From the NCBI RefSeq assembly GCF_024171605.1, contig NZ_JALKAA010000004.1:308080-372079 (forward strand): a stretch of 64,000 nt of DNA. Reading direction: 5' to 3'. Below, piece after piece: positions 9,868 through 18,315 of this stretch. This stretch comes from Pontibacter sp. HSC-36F09. Lineage in GTDB: Bacteria > Bacteroidota > Bacteroidia > Cytophagales > Hymenobacteraceae. The notes under the pieces were generated by a model. The model did no database searches and had not been told where the DNA came from. It worked only from the letters and a program-made list of their open reading frames with translations. Positions within the stretch are counted from its first letter, which is position 1. Each line of letters begins with the position of its first letter. Both the position numbers and the translations under genes were made by a program.

Positions 9868-12687
9868 ATGGCAAACAAATACCTCAACCACTTGCTGATC
9901 CTTTTTGTTTTTTTGGCAGGTATAACATGGCAGGCAAAGGCGCAGGCAGTCCAAACTATACCTGAGTTCCCCAACGGCGATCAGGAAATCACGATCATTT
10001 TTGATGTGAAGCAGGCTAAAGACGGGCGTGCTGCCGGACTGCTGGGCAAGACCGACGACGTATACCTGTGGTCGGGTGCGGGCGTTGTGGGCAATCCAAA
10101 TGCCTTCCTGTACCAGCCGGCCGGGCAGACGAGTTTTAATCAGCCTTTCAATCCTGGCAAGATGACCTCGCTCGGCAACGACCGCTGGCAGATAAAACTC
10201 ACGCCCCGCACTTATTTCGGAGTGCCGGCCGGTCAGACCATCGACAAACTGGGGCTGCTGTTGAAAAACGGCAATGGTACCGCCCAAACCGAAGACTTTA
10301 TCATCCAGCTCTATGACGGCAGTCTGCAGGTAGCCCTGCGCGAACCTGTGCAGAAGGACTTTTTTGTGGCGGCCAACAGCGCTATACCTGTACGGGCCGT
10401 TGTCTCGGCTAAAGCCGACGTGACGGTGAAGTTGGATAATGCGGTGGTGTATAGCGCCAGCAACACGGATCAGGTACAGACCACGATCAATGCCGGCAGC
10501 CAGCAGGGTGTGCTGCGAACCGTCACCATTGAGGCGAAACTTGGCACTGCAACCACCACTGAAAGCTTCACCTTTCGGGTGAGGCCGCAGCCGGCTGTGG
10601 CAGCGCTGCCGGTAGGTATGCGGGATGGCGTGAACTATACGGGTGCCTCCAGCGCCGTGCTGGTGCTGTATGCGCCCCACAAGAATTTTGTGTACGCCAT
10701 TGGGGAGTTTAATAATTGGGAGAGTTCGCCGGAATACCTGATGAAGCGTACCCCCGACGGCAACCGCTATTGGATCGAGCTGAATAACCTGCCGGCAGGG
10801 CAGGAGGTAGCCTATCAGTACCTGGTGGATGGCACGCTGGCCGTGGCCGACCCCTATACCGAGAAGATCCTCGACCCAGCCATGGACCAGTACATACCTG
10901 TCAGCACGTACCCTAACCTCAAAGCTTACCCGGAGGGAGCACAGGGAATTGTGTCCGTACTTCAGACCAACCAGCCCGGCTATACCTGGAAAGTGACGGA
11001 CTTTGAAAGACCGGATCCGGAAAACCTGGTGATCTACGAGCTGCACGTGCGCGACTTCATCGAGGCCCGCAACTACAAGGTGCTGGCCGATACGCTCACC
11101 TACCTCAAGCGCCTCGGCGTGAATGCCATCGAACTGATGCCGGTAATGGAGTTTTCTGGCAACGACTCTTGGGGCTACAACCCGATCTTCTTTTTTGCAC
11201 CCGACAAAGCCTACGGCATCAAAAACGACCTTAAAGCTTTCATCGACAAAGCGCACGAAATGGGTATTGCCGTCATCCTGGACATTGTGCTTAACCAGGC
11301 GGATTACGAGTACCCTTATGTGAAAATGTACTGGGACGGCAACCAGCCGGCGGCCAACAACCCGTTCTTCAACCAGCGGGCCACGCACCCCTTCAGCGTC
11401 TTCTTCGACTTCAACCACGAGAGCGAAGCCACCAAGGAACTGGTGGAGCGGGTGAGCCGCCACTGGATAGAAGAGTACAACATCGACGGCTACCGTTTTG
11501 ACCTTTCGAAGGGCTTTACACAGAAAAACACTGGTGATAACGTGGGCGCCTGGAGTTCCTATGATGCCGGCCGCGTCGCCACCTGGAAGCGCATTTATGA
11601 CGAGATCAGAAGCTACGACGAATCGGCCTATGTGATACTGGAGCACTTTGCAGATAACCAGGAAGAAAAAGAATTGTCCAGCTACGGTATGCTGTTTTGG
11701 GGCAACCACAACCACGACTACCGCAACATGGCAAAAGGCGTGCTGGCCAACCCGCAGGGGATATCTTATAAAAACCGCACCTGGGAAAACCCATACCTGA
11801 TCGGGTATATGGAAAGCCACGACGAAGAGCGTATACTATACGATGTGCTCAACAATGGTAACCGCAACGGCAGTTATAATACCCGCACCCCGAATACCGC
11901 CCTTGACCGCGCCAAACTGGATGCTGCCTTCTTCCTGCCCATACCTGGTCCGAAGATGATCTGGCAGTTCGGGGAACTGGGGTATGATGTGTCCATCGAC
12001 CAGAACGGCCGGACGGGCCAGAAACCGATCCGTTGGGAATACCAGCAGCAAGCCGATCGGCAGAAGTTATACCAGGTATACGCCGAGCTCATCAAGCTCA
12101 AACTAAACGAACCGGCCTTCACAACCAACGATTTCGACCTCCAGTTGAGTGGCCAGGTAAAGCGCATCTTCCTTTTTCATGAAGACATGGATGTGTTCAT
12201 ACTGGGTAATTTTGATGTGCGGGCGCAGCAGATAAACGCCAATTTTCCTACCACTGGGGTATGGTACGATTACTTTACAGGTAGGGAAAACAGCATCGAG
12301 GACCCCGGCCAGGCGATGGAACTGCAGCCGGGCGAGTTCCACATTTATACCACCAAAAAGCTCGAAACGCCACAGCCTAACTTAGTGCCCTGGCAGGGAC
12401 TCGTACTCTCAGCAGAAGAGGAACTGGCCGAAAATGGTGTGAGCGTATACCCGAACCCGATGCAGGAGACTACCGTGCTGCACCTGGAAGGCGACTATCG
12501 CGGGCCGGTGCAGGTACAGCTGGTGGACATGACTGGACGCAATCTGCAACACGTTCGCTTCCTCAAGCACCAGCAAAGCCACCAGGAGCAGCTCCGGTTA
12601 CAGCGGGTGCCGGTGGGCATTTACTACATGCAGGTAGAGCAGGGCGGAAAAAAATCGGTGCATAAACTGCTCAAGGTAAACGAATAA
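9868..12687 (+). CDS. secreted multidomain GH13 amylase with T9SS sorting domain
   Basis: Extracellular starch-degrading enzyme of 939 residues. I use the ATG at 9868 (MANKYLNHLL) because a clean signal peptide ending in AKAQA follows; the frame is open from 9823. Order: an N-terminal beta domain, a CBM48-type early set domain (FVYAIGEFNNWESSPEY), a GH13 barrel with candidate nucleophile in YRFDLSKG, acid/base in VILEHF and the conserved Asp in ESHDEER, then a beta domain. The last 80 residues are a type A type IX secretion sorting domain (VSVYPNPM near its start, GIYYMQV and KLLKVNE near the end). It is divergent from the sigma factor of the Sus operon, so it probably belongs to the same starch system as its surface enzyme. 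Confidence 0.92.
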   Translation: MANKYLNHLLILFVFLAGITWQAKAQAVQTIPEFPNGDQEITIIFDVKQAKDGRAAGLLGKTDDVYLWSGAGVVGNPNAFLYQPAGQTSFNQPFNPGKMTSLGNDRWQIKLTPRTYFGVPAGQTIDKLGLLLKNGNGTAQTEDFIIQLYDGSLQVALREPVQKDFFVAANSAIPVRAVVSAKADVTVKLDNAVVYSASNTDQVQTTINAGSQQGVLRTVTIEAKLGTATTTESFTFRVRPQPAVAALPVGMRDGVNYTGASSAVLVLYAPHKNFVYAIGEFNNWESSPEYLMKRTPDGNRYWIELNNLPAGQEVAYQYLVDGTLAVADPYTEKILDPAMDQYIPVSTYPNLKAYPEGAQGIVSVLQTNQPGYTWKVTDFERPDPENLVIYELHVRDFIEARNYKVLADTLTYLKRLGVNAIELMPVMEFSGNDSWGYNPIFFFAPDKAYGIKNDLKAFIDKAHEMGIAVILDIVLNQADYEYPYVKMYWDGNQPAANNPFFNQRATHPFSVFFDFNHESEATKELVERVSRHWIEEYNIDGYRFDLSKGFTQKNTGDNVGAWSSYDAGRVATWKRIYDEIRSYDESAYVILEHFADNQEEKELSSYGMLFWGNHNHDYRNMAKGVLANPQGISYKNRTWENPYLIGYMESHDEERILYDVLNNGNRNGSYNTRTPNTALDRAKLDAAFFLPIPGPKMIWQFGELGYDVSIDQNGRTGQKPIRWEYQQQADRQKLYQVYAELIKLKLNEPAFTTNDFDLQLSGQVKRIFLFHEDMDVFILGNFDVRAQQINANFPTTGVWYDYFTGRENSIEDPGQAMELQPGEFHIYTTKKLETPQPNLVPWQGLVLSAEEELAENGVSVYPNPMQETTVLHLEGDYRGPVQVQLVDMTGRNLQHVRFLKHQQSHQEQLRLQRVPVGIYYMQVEQGGKKSVHKLLKVNE

Positions 12688-12715
12688 AGGCCTATCCGAC
12701 AGGTATAGCGCAAAG

Positions 12716-12757
12716 CAAAAAGCCCTGCTTCCTGAAAAGGAGGCAGGGCTTTCTTTG
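12716..12757. terminator. bidirectional terminator
   Basis: AAAGCCCTGC at 12719-12728 pairs with GCAGGGCTTT at 12743-12752, with A-rich and T-rich flanks. It sits between the converging GH13 and M48 genes. Confidence 0.8.
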
Positions 12758-12771
12758 TATACTGGTTATAC

Positions 12772-14235
12772 CTATTTCTTTACTACTTTGATCAGGGTGC
12801 CAGCAGGTAGCTGATCACTTAGCTGCATGCCGTTGAGCACGGCCAGTTCGTTGTGGCGGGCATCAGGCATGTTGTTGCTGCGCAGTGCCTGGGCCAGTGT
12901 GGTGGCCTTCGGAACCGTTACGATGCTGATGCGCTCCGGCTTGCGGTTCAGCTTTTCAGGGTCCGAGAGCACCTTGAAGCTCTGCATACTCCCGCTGAAA
13001 ACCTGGAAGTAGTTGTTGAAGTTCTGTGCCGTGGTAATGCCCATCAGACTGTAGATGTTTTCGCCGTGCTGGATAAAGTACGTGAGCGTGCGCAAAGGCT
13101 GTTGTTGTTGTTGCTGTTGCTGCTGCTGTTGTTGGGGCTGTGGGTCAGCCACTACCGCAATGGCAGGCAGCCCATTCACAGTTACCTCTTTGCTTTCAAC
13201 AACTTGTAGGCCGTAATTCTGCAACGACTGCTGGGCAGCTTCTTGCAGGCTGGCTCCAGGAGCAAGGGTTAGTGCCATCACGGCGCTTCCATCCTTTGGC
13301 CCCATCTGTACCTGCTGCGGGGAGTTCTGGTAGCCCCAGTCACTTGGGATATTAAACTGGAATTTGAGAACCGGATGATAGAAAACCTGATTCTCTACAA
13401 AGCCCTGTTTCGGATCCTCTCCGTAGACTATGCCGTCAATCATTTTGAGGTAGCTGTTGCGCCCCACCTTCGGGTCAGTCAGGTTCTGTTTCTTTTGTTC
13501 TGCATCTGCCAGTTGATGCACAGTATTGTAACGGTCGCCCGGGTCAGGGTGTGACGACAGGAGAGAAGGGATCGCCTGACCGCTTTCCTCCTGCTTGCGC
13601 TGCAGTGTGGTGAAAAAGTCAGCCATTTCGGAAGCATCGTAGCCGATCTTGGTCGAGTACTCCACGCCCAGCTCGTCCGACTCCCGTTCCGCATCGCGGC
13701 TATACTTGAGCATCAGCAGACCAAGTCCCTGTGACACCTCCTGGCCGTACTGCGCAATCGTAGGCGACAGAATCATACCAAGCAGCAGGCCTCCTTGCGC
13801 CAGAATAGACTTGCTTTGCTGCTGTGCTGAGTGGCGCGCCGTGATGTGGCCGATCTCGTGGCCGAGTACCCCGGCAAACTGCGCTTCGTTGTTGAAGTGG
13901 GCCATGATGCCGCGCGTGAAGTACACGTACCCTCCCGGAACGGCAAAGGCGTTGATCACAGGGGAGTCCACGATCTTGAATTCGTAGTTGAGGTTGCTGC
14001 GGTGTGAGACTTTAGCCATTTGCTGACCTTTTTCTTTGATGAAGCTTTGCAGTTTGGGGTCCTCGTAAAGTCCAAACTCTGCTACAATCTGTGGGTCCGC
14101 TTCCTTGCCAAGGGCTATTTCCTGACTCTCTGACATGAACATCACGTCTTTTTTACCCGTAACCGGATTGGTCTGGCAGGAGCTGCCTATCAGGAACACG
14201 GATGCCAATAATCCGGTTATTATGTTCTTTCTCAT
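12772..14235 (-). CDS. M48 family metalloprotease lipoprotein (BepA/YfgC-like)
   Basis: Zinc metalloprotease predicted to act in the periplasm on misfolded envelope or outer membrane proteins. The signal ends in a lipobox LIGSSC. The M48 domain carries HEIGH in VLGHEIGHITARHS, with the third ligand region DAERESDELG downstream. The C-terminal half ends in a LysM-like or TPR-less extension (TTLAQALRSNN...LPAGTLIKVVKK), as seen in relatives. A run of 12 consecutive Gln (near 13100-13140 on the plus strand) lies in a linker. Length 487 fits the long M48 lipoproteins of Bacteroidota. It has no operon partner on its strand except the truncated gene upstream. Confidence 0.9.
   Translation of the reverse strand: MRKNIITGLLASVFLIGSSCQTNPVTGKKDVMFMSESQEIALGKEADPQIVAEFGLYEDPKLQSFIKEKGQQMAKVSHRSNLNYEFKIVDSPVINAFAVPGGYVYFTRGIMAHFNNEAQFAGVLGHEIGHITARHSAQQQSKSILAQGGLLLGMILSPTIAQYGQEVSQGLGLLMLKYSRDAERESDELGVEYSTKIGYDASEMADFFTTLQRKQEESGQAIPSLLSSHPDPGDRYNTVHQLADAEQKKQNLTDPKVGRNSYLKMIDGIVYGEDPKQGFVENQVFYHPVLKFQFNIPSDWGYQNSPQQVQMGPKDGSAVMALTLAPGASLQEAAQQSLQNYGLQVVESKEVTVNGLPAIAVVADPQPQQQQQQQQQQQQPLRTLTYFIQHGENIYSLMGITTAQNFNNYFQVFSGSMQSFKVLSDPEKLNRKPERISIVTVPKATTLAQALRSNNMPDARHNELAVLNGMQLSDQLPAGTLIKVVKK
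13098..13140 (-). repeat. CAG/CAA trinucleotide run encoding poly-Gln
   Basis: A run of CAG and CAA codons inside the M48 protease gives 12 Gln in a row after PQP. Mixed codons suggest that it is an old and fairly stable run. Slippage would change its length but not the reading frame. Confidence 0.9.
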
Positions 14236-14370
14236 CGTTTTGTCTTTTTATGCCTCCTGGTACCACCCAAAATGCAGGTATATCGCAGAGACTGAATATG
14301 TAACAAGCAACGATAATGCAATTTTTAAGTTGCAGAAAACGCTTGTCTGGTATCACTAAGCCATTTTTTG

Positions 14371-14769
14371 TTAGGGAGTGTAGTCCGGTATATGAAGCCC
14401 CAACGTGATATCGCGGTTAGCGACAAGGGTATCGCCATGCCGCCTGGCCCAGCCTTTTTCATCTCCTTTTTTAGGGTATATACCTGTTACGTCGGTGTGG
14501 TAAACGTACAGAATGACATCTTGCGCCGGCGTTTTGCCATCGGGCAGGTATACGGTACCCGTCAGCACGAGCTTGTTTTCAGCACCCAAACGAAAGGCGG
14601 GCAGGGTGTCCGTCGGGCTAAGCGGCTTATCGCCGTACTCATGCAGCGCCTCGCAACCTTCGCAGGGGCCTCCCACTTGCCGGGCAGGCTGTTGGGTTTC
14701 TTGGTTGTCCTGTGCCTGGCAGCTGACCGCTGTGACGAGCAAAAGGTATAGAAGAATCGATTTTTTCAT
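14371..14769 (-). pseudogene. truncated intradiol dioxygenase-like lipoprotein
   Basis: The 132-residue product starts with a lipoprotein signal (LVTAVSC). It then matches the N-terminal half of the intradiol ring-cleavage dioxygenase-like family: GGPCEGCEAL, TGTVYLPDGKTPAQDV, GIYPKKGDEKGWARRHG. Family members continue with a beta-sandwich that carries the iron ligands (two Tyr, two His). Here the similarity stops after RRHG and a short unrelated tail (DTLVANRDI... ending PDYTP) leads to a stop. The M48 gene starts only 135 bases downstream, so there is no room for the missing half. It looks like a 3' deletion remnant, though a short expressed lipoprotein cannot be excluded. Confidence 0.7.
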
Positions 14770-14883
14770 GGGTGTCTCGTTGTAGGTATAGCATCCTTTT
14801 TACGTACTATTTACCCTATATGACGATTACTGCGCTGCACTTCTGATTTTGCTATTTAATTCTACAATCACCAATTTTACTGC

Positions 14884-15345
14884 ATGTATACACGGGAACA
14901 GGCTTCAAAACTCAGACAGGCATTCTGGACAGCATTCGGACAATATATGTCCCCCGTGCTGTCAGCGGAAGGGATTCCAACCAACTGGATCAATTACAAG
15001 ACGGGCCTGAAGAACGTGTACTTCCGCATGCAGGCTGATAAAAAGCAGGCTTCCATTGCCATCGAAATGACGCAGCCGGACCCGGAGATACAGCAAATGT
15101 TCTTTGAGCAGTTTGAGGCACTGAAGGAGCTGTTGCACGATACGGTAGGAGAGGAGTGGACCTGGGACCTGCACACAACAGACGAATACGGAAAAGAAAT
15201 CAGCCGCATCTATACAGAACTGAAAGGAGTGAGCGTCTTCAAACAGGATGACTGGCCCGCGCTGATCTCCTTTTTCAAACCCCGCATCGTTGCCCTCGAC
15301 GCGTTCTGGAACGACGCCAAATACAGTTTCGACGAGCTACGGTAG
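14884..15345 (+). CDS. DUF4268 domain protein
   Basis: A 153-residue cytoplasmic protein that matches the DUF4268 pattern: an early 'FWTAFGQYMSP' segment, an 'NWINYKTGLKNVYFRM' strand, and a 'DWPALISFF' helix near the end. DUF4268 domains resemble restriction-endonuclease-like or nuclease-associated folds in some proteins, but the single-domain form has no known job. It stands alone, divergent from the dioxygenase remnant. No RBS is obvious, which is normal for Bacteroidota. Confidence 0.8.
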   Translation: MYTREQASKLRQAFWTAFGQYMSPVLSAEGIPTNWINYKTGLKNVYFRMQADKKQASIAIEMTQPDPEIQQMFFEQFEALKELLHDTVGEEWTWDLHTTDEYGKEISRIYTELKGVSVFKQDDWPALISFFKPRIVALDAFWNDAKYSFDELR

Positions 15346-15438
15346 GTATAGCCCCGATGACTATAACTAAGGCGGGCGTTCTTTAGAGCTCAATCATCTG
15401 AATCAACTCTTCGTAGTCTGATAAAATTAGGTATAACC

Positions 15439-15681
15439 CTAGCGTTTTCGGGCCTGCCGCTTAAGTGGATCCAGCAGGTATTCCAGTCCGTTGATCTTGA
15501 TCTCGTAGAGGGTAGCCAGCAGCATGCCGAGCTTGCCTGGCGGAAAGCCTTCGCGGGCAAACCACTCCAGGTATGAGACAGGCAAATAGCAAAGCACCGT
15601 GTCTTTGTACTTGCCGAAGGGCATTTTCATGCGTACCAGTTCTATGAGCATGGAGGAGTCGGGTTGCATAGGCGTGTTCAT
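15439..15681 (-). CDS. DUF3820 family protein
   Basis: A small cytoplasmic protein of about 80 residues that matches DUF3820: KMPFGKYKDTVLCYLP, then SYLEWFAREGFPPGKLG and INGLEYLL. The frame is open from 15732, but the family begins just before MKMPFGKYK, so I place the start at 15681 (MNTPMQPD), with MQPD at 15669 as an alternative. The fold is thought to be nucleic-acid related (it is sometimes fused to exonuclease domains), but the single-domain form has no established role. Confidence 0.8.
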   Translation of the reverse strand: MNTPMQPDSSMLIELVRMKMPFGKYKDTVLCYLPVSYLEWFAREGFPPGKLGMLLATLYEIKINGLEYLLDPLKRQARKR

Positions 15682-16156
15682 TTTCCCAAAGATAAGGTAA
15701 GATGGCAGGCACTGAAAAGCATCTGGAAACAAAAGCAGCGACAGATCACAAAAACTAACTCGTTGTGATTCATATCTTCCATGTAAATGTGCTGCTTTTC
15801 AGAAAGTTTGGAGTTACTTAGGCAACTGTGTGCTGAGAAGGCAGGCTGAGAACAGGATTGCAGGTTACAGGCGAACCATTATTTGGAATTATGAATGGTC
15901 CTAAAAAGAATTCCGCTTAGCCCGTCCCAAAAGTATGTGGGCAGGCTAAGCGGGGTTCAGTTTGGCTAAAAGCTGAACCTAAAGATAAGCACAAAATTTT
16001 TTAGCGTGCAAGGCTTGTTATCGAAAATAAGTATATTGTTTTATTTATGTATTTGATTATCAGTGCAATAAAGTGATTTTAAGCTACGTGGTATGTTATA
16101 CCAGGAAAGTAGCATCCTTAGCAGCACATTTTGGCCACCTCCTTTGTTCTCTTATT
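15682..16156. other. intergenic region with one stable hairpin
   Basis: This gap between the divergent DUF3820 and DUF2236 genes has no convincing coding frame. At 15911-15951, CCGCTTAGCC and GGCTAAGCGG form a perfect 10-bp stem with an inner CCC/GGG pairing. It is not followed by a T run on either side, so it is not a typical terminator. The rest is A+T-rich and probably holds both promoters. Confidence 0.6.
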
Positions 16157-16921
16157 ATGGAATACTTTGTAAAGCAAGACAGCGTAGTGCGCGAAATCTG
16201 GGGAAAGGGCGACACCATCCTGTTCATTTTTGCAGGAGCTTCGGCCGAGTTTGCCCTCAACAAGGCGGTGGACTGGCTTTATTTCACAGGGCGGCTACCG
16301 GCCGACCCTCTGGGACGCCTGTTCTCGACGGTAGGCTATGCCCGGCAGATCGTGTTCTCCAGTCTGGAAGGTGCGCACAAAGCGATCGATACCATGGCCA
16401 AGATACACGCCGGGGTAGAGGCTAAACGCGGCATGGCTATACCTGACTGGGCCTACCGGGACGTGTTGTTCATGCTGATCGACTATTCCATCCGCTCGTT
16501 TGAGTTGTTGGAGCGGGCGTTAACTGAGCCCGAAAAAGAAAATGTATTCGAGGTTTTCTGGCGAGTAGGCACGCGCATGGGGCTGCAAGGGCTGCCAGAT
16601 AACTACCAGGCCTGGCGGCAAATGCGACAGCAGCACTTAGAGGAAAACTTGGCCTCCAGCCATTTCACTACCGATTTGTACAAGCAGTACCGCAAGCATT
16701 TGGGACCCGTCAGGTATAAGCTGTTGCTAGAAGGGCAGAAGTTGATCATGCCCGCCACCGTGCGTACACAGCTTGGCCTGCGTAAGTGGTCGGCGCTGAG
16801 GCCGGTGCTACGCGTGTACAAACTGAGCCGTCATTTGCGTGCCGACTGGTTGATCAAATCCCTAATCCTGCCACCGGCTTACAAATCCGAGATAAAAGAA
16901 CTGGATGTACATCCCGCCTGA
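16157..16921 (+). CDS. DUF2236 (MpaB-like oxygenase) family protein
   Basis: A 254-residue protein with the DUF2236 pattern seen in latex-clearing and MpaB-type oxygenases: SVVREIWGKGDTILFIFAG near the start, YARQIVFSSLEGAHKAID, and a long helical middle. The ATG at 16157 (MEYFVKQD) is chosen because the 28 upstream residues in the open frame look random. The family is thought to bind heme; the ligands cannot be assigned by eye. It stands alone on the plus strand. The substrate is unknown. Confidence 0.78.
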   Translation: MEYFVKQDSVVREIWGKGDTILFIFAGASAEFALNKAVDWLYFTGRLPADPLGRLFSTVGYARQIVFSSLEGAHKAIDTMAKIHAGVEAKRGMAIPDWAYRDVLFMLIDYSIRSFELLERALTEPEKENVFEVFWRVGTRMGLQGLPDNYQAWRQMRQQHLEENLASSHFTTDLYKQYRKHLGPVRYKLLLEGQKLIMPATVRTQLGLRKWSALRPVLRVYKLSRHLRADWLIKSLILPPAYKSEIKELDVHPA

Positions 16922-16984
16922 GTGCTATAATTGGTTTAGGGTTGATTATTTATGTTAAATACAAATGGCTATACCTGAGGCGCG

Positions 16985-18043
16985 CTATACCTGCTTTAGA
17001 AAATCTTGAATCTCCGCCACCGTCTGACGTGCGCTGCGGCCGACACCGATCAGGGTAGCGGAGGCGAAGCCGGTCCAGTTGCCGTAGCCAACCAGCCACA
17101 GGCCGGCCTGGTGTTTGGCTTTTGTGCCCTCTACTTCTACTTTGCCTTTCTGGTCTTTTAGGTTCATGCAGTCCAGGTGATCGAGCGCGTAACCAAAGCC
17201 GGTACACCAGATCACCGCATCCACCTTTTCCTGCTGGCCGTCTGACCATATTACACCGTCTTCATAAAAGCGATGGAAAGGTCTTACTGTGTGCAAGACC
17301 CCACGGCTGCGGGCATCTTTCACGGCAGGTACCATCACAATATTGCCCACATGAAACTGGGAGGGATTGACTTCCTTCCCGTGCTGCATGGCGTAGTAGC
17401 GTGCCGATGCCTGGTCAAAGAGCACACGGCCGTCCACGTCGTCGGGCAGGAAGGTCACCTCGTCCAGGGTCACCCAAGTGGTATTGGCCACTTTCGAAAC
17501 TTCTGCCAGAATCTGCGCACCCGAATTCCCGCCACCTACTATCAATACCCGCTTATCTTTGAATGGCTCCGGATTTTTGTAGTCAGAGGAATGCAGTTGC
17601 AGTTTCCGGAATGTCTCGGCACCTTGGTAGTTAGGTATAAATGGCTTCCGAAACGTGCCTGTTGCACTGATTACGGTACGCGCCAAGTAAGTTTTATGGG
17701 CGCTCCTTACTTCGAAAAGCCCGTCACGAAAGCATACCTCCTGAACCTGCACAGGGCGCTCGATGGGAAATTCGTAACGTTGCTCATACTTGGTCAGGTA
17801 GTCGATCACTTCTTCACGCGATGGAAAAGGGGCTTTGCTCTCCGGCATCAGCCAACCGGGCAGACTGCTAAAGGCAGCAGGAGAGAAGAGGGTGAGGGAA
17901 TCCCAGTACTTGCGCCATGAGGCACCAGGCGCTGGCTGGTCATCCAACATGACGTAGTTTAGCTTGGCTCTGCGCAGGTAATAGCCACAGGCCAGGGCGC
18001 TCTGGCCGCCGCCAACCACCACCGTCTCGTAAATCTCTTGCAT
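16985..18043 (-). CDS. ArsO-like flavin-dependent monooxygenase/oxidoreductase
   Basis: FAD- and NAD(P)H-binding oxidoreductase of 352 residues. The FAD Rossmann motif is VVVGGGQSALACG near residue 8, and the second, NADP-type motif is VLIVGGGNSGAQ near residue 165. The stretch WDSLTLFSPAAFSSLPGW is typical of the ArsO/CzcO-type flavoprotein group often found with arsenic or metal genes. No arsenic genes are adjacent here, so the substrate is open. The neighbouring genes do not form an operon with it. Confidence 0.85.
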   Translation of the reverse strand: MQEIYETVVVGGGQSALACGYYLRRAKLNYVMLDDQPAPGASWRKYWDSLTLFSPAAFSSLPGWLMPESKAPFPSREEVIDYLTKYEQRYEFPIERPVQVQEVCFRDGLFEVRSAHKTYLARTVISATGTFRKPFIPNYQGAETFRKLQLHSSDYKNPEPFKDKRVLIVGGGNSGAQILAEVSKVANTTWVTLDEVTFLPDDVDGRVLFDQASARYYAMQHGKEVNPSQFHVGNIVMVPAVKDARSRGVLHTVRPFHRFYEDGVIWSDGQQEKVDAVIWCTGFGYALDHLDCMNLKDQKGKVEVEGTKAKHQAGLWLVGYGNWTGFASATLIGVGRSARQTVAEIQDFLKQV

Positions 18044-18134
18044 GCTTCTGCAGGTATAGGTATGGTTCCGAAGTTACTAAAATGCTCGGTAAGTTTGAGA
18101 ACTCCAAACCCATGAAAGGATACTGAACCCACTC

Positions 18135-18215
18135 TGTCATCTCGACAGCCTGGAGAGATTTGAAATTTTCCTTTGCCCACAATATTCCGGATTTCTCCCA
18201 TGGGTCGGAATGACA
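18135..18215. repeat. imperfect inverted repeat of the TGTCAT...ATGACA type
   Basis: TGTCATCTCGAC at 18135-18146 pairs, with two mismatches, with GTCGGAATGACA at 18204-18215, and GGAGA pairs with TCTCC inside. This resembles a short intergenic repeat with GTCATTCCGA ends that is common in Bacteroidota. Copy number in this genome cannot be seen from one window. Confidence 0.6.
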
Positions 18216-18262
18216 GATTCTTACTGAAACTGATGGTGCCGTGACCAACAGCCCATCAAACC

Positions 18263-18294
18263 AAAAAGCCCCGACTACTGCCGGGGCTTTCTAG
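18263..18294 (-). terminator. terminator of the S41 peptidase gene
   Basis: AAAGCCCCG at 18265-18273 pairs with CGGGGCTTT at 18282-18290, and five T follow in the minus direction. It lies just after the stop of the S41 gene. Confidence 0.8.
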
Positions 18295-18315
18295 ATTTTG
18301 GTATACGAGCTTAGC

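Noticed and set aside
9814..11820. 668-residue open frame antisense to the secreted GH13 gene
   Set aside because: It is a shadow of the codon bias in the real gene; its protein has no domain and the plus-strand frame has full GH13 and T9SS signatures.
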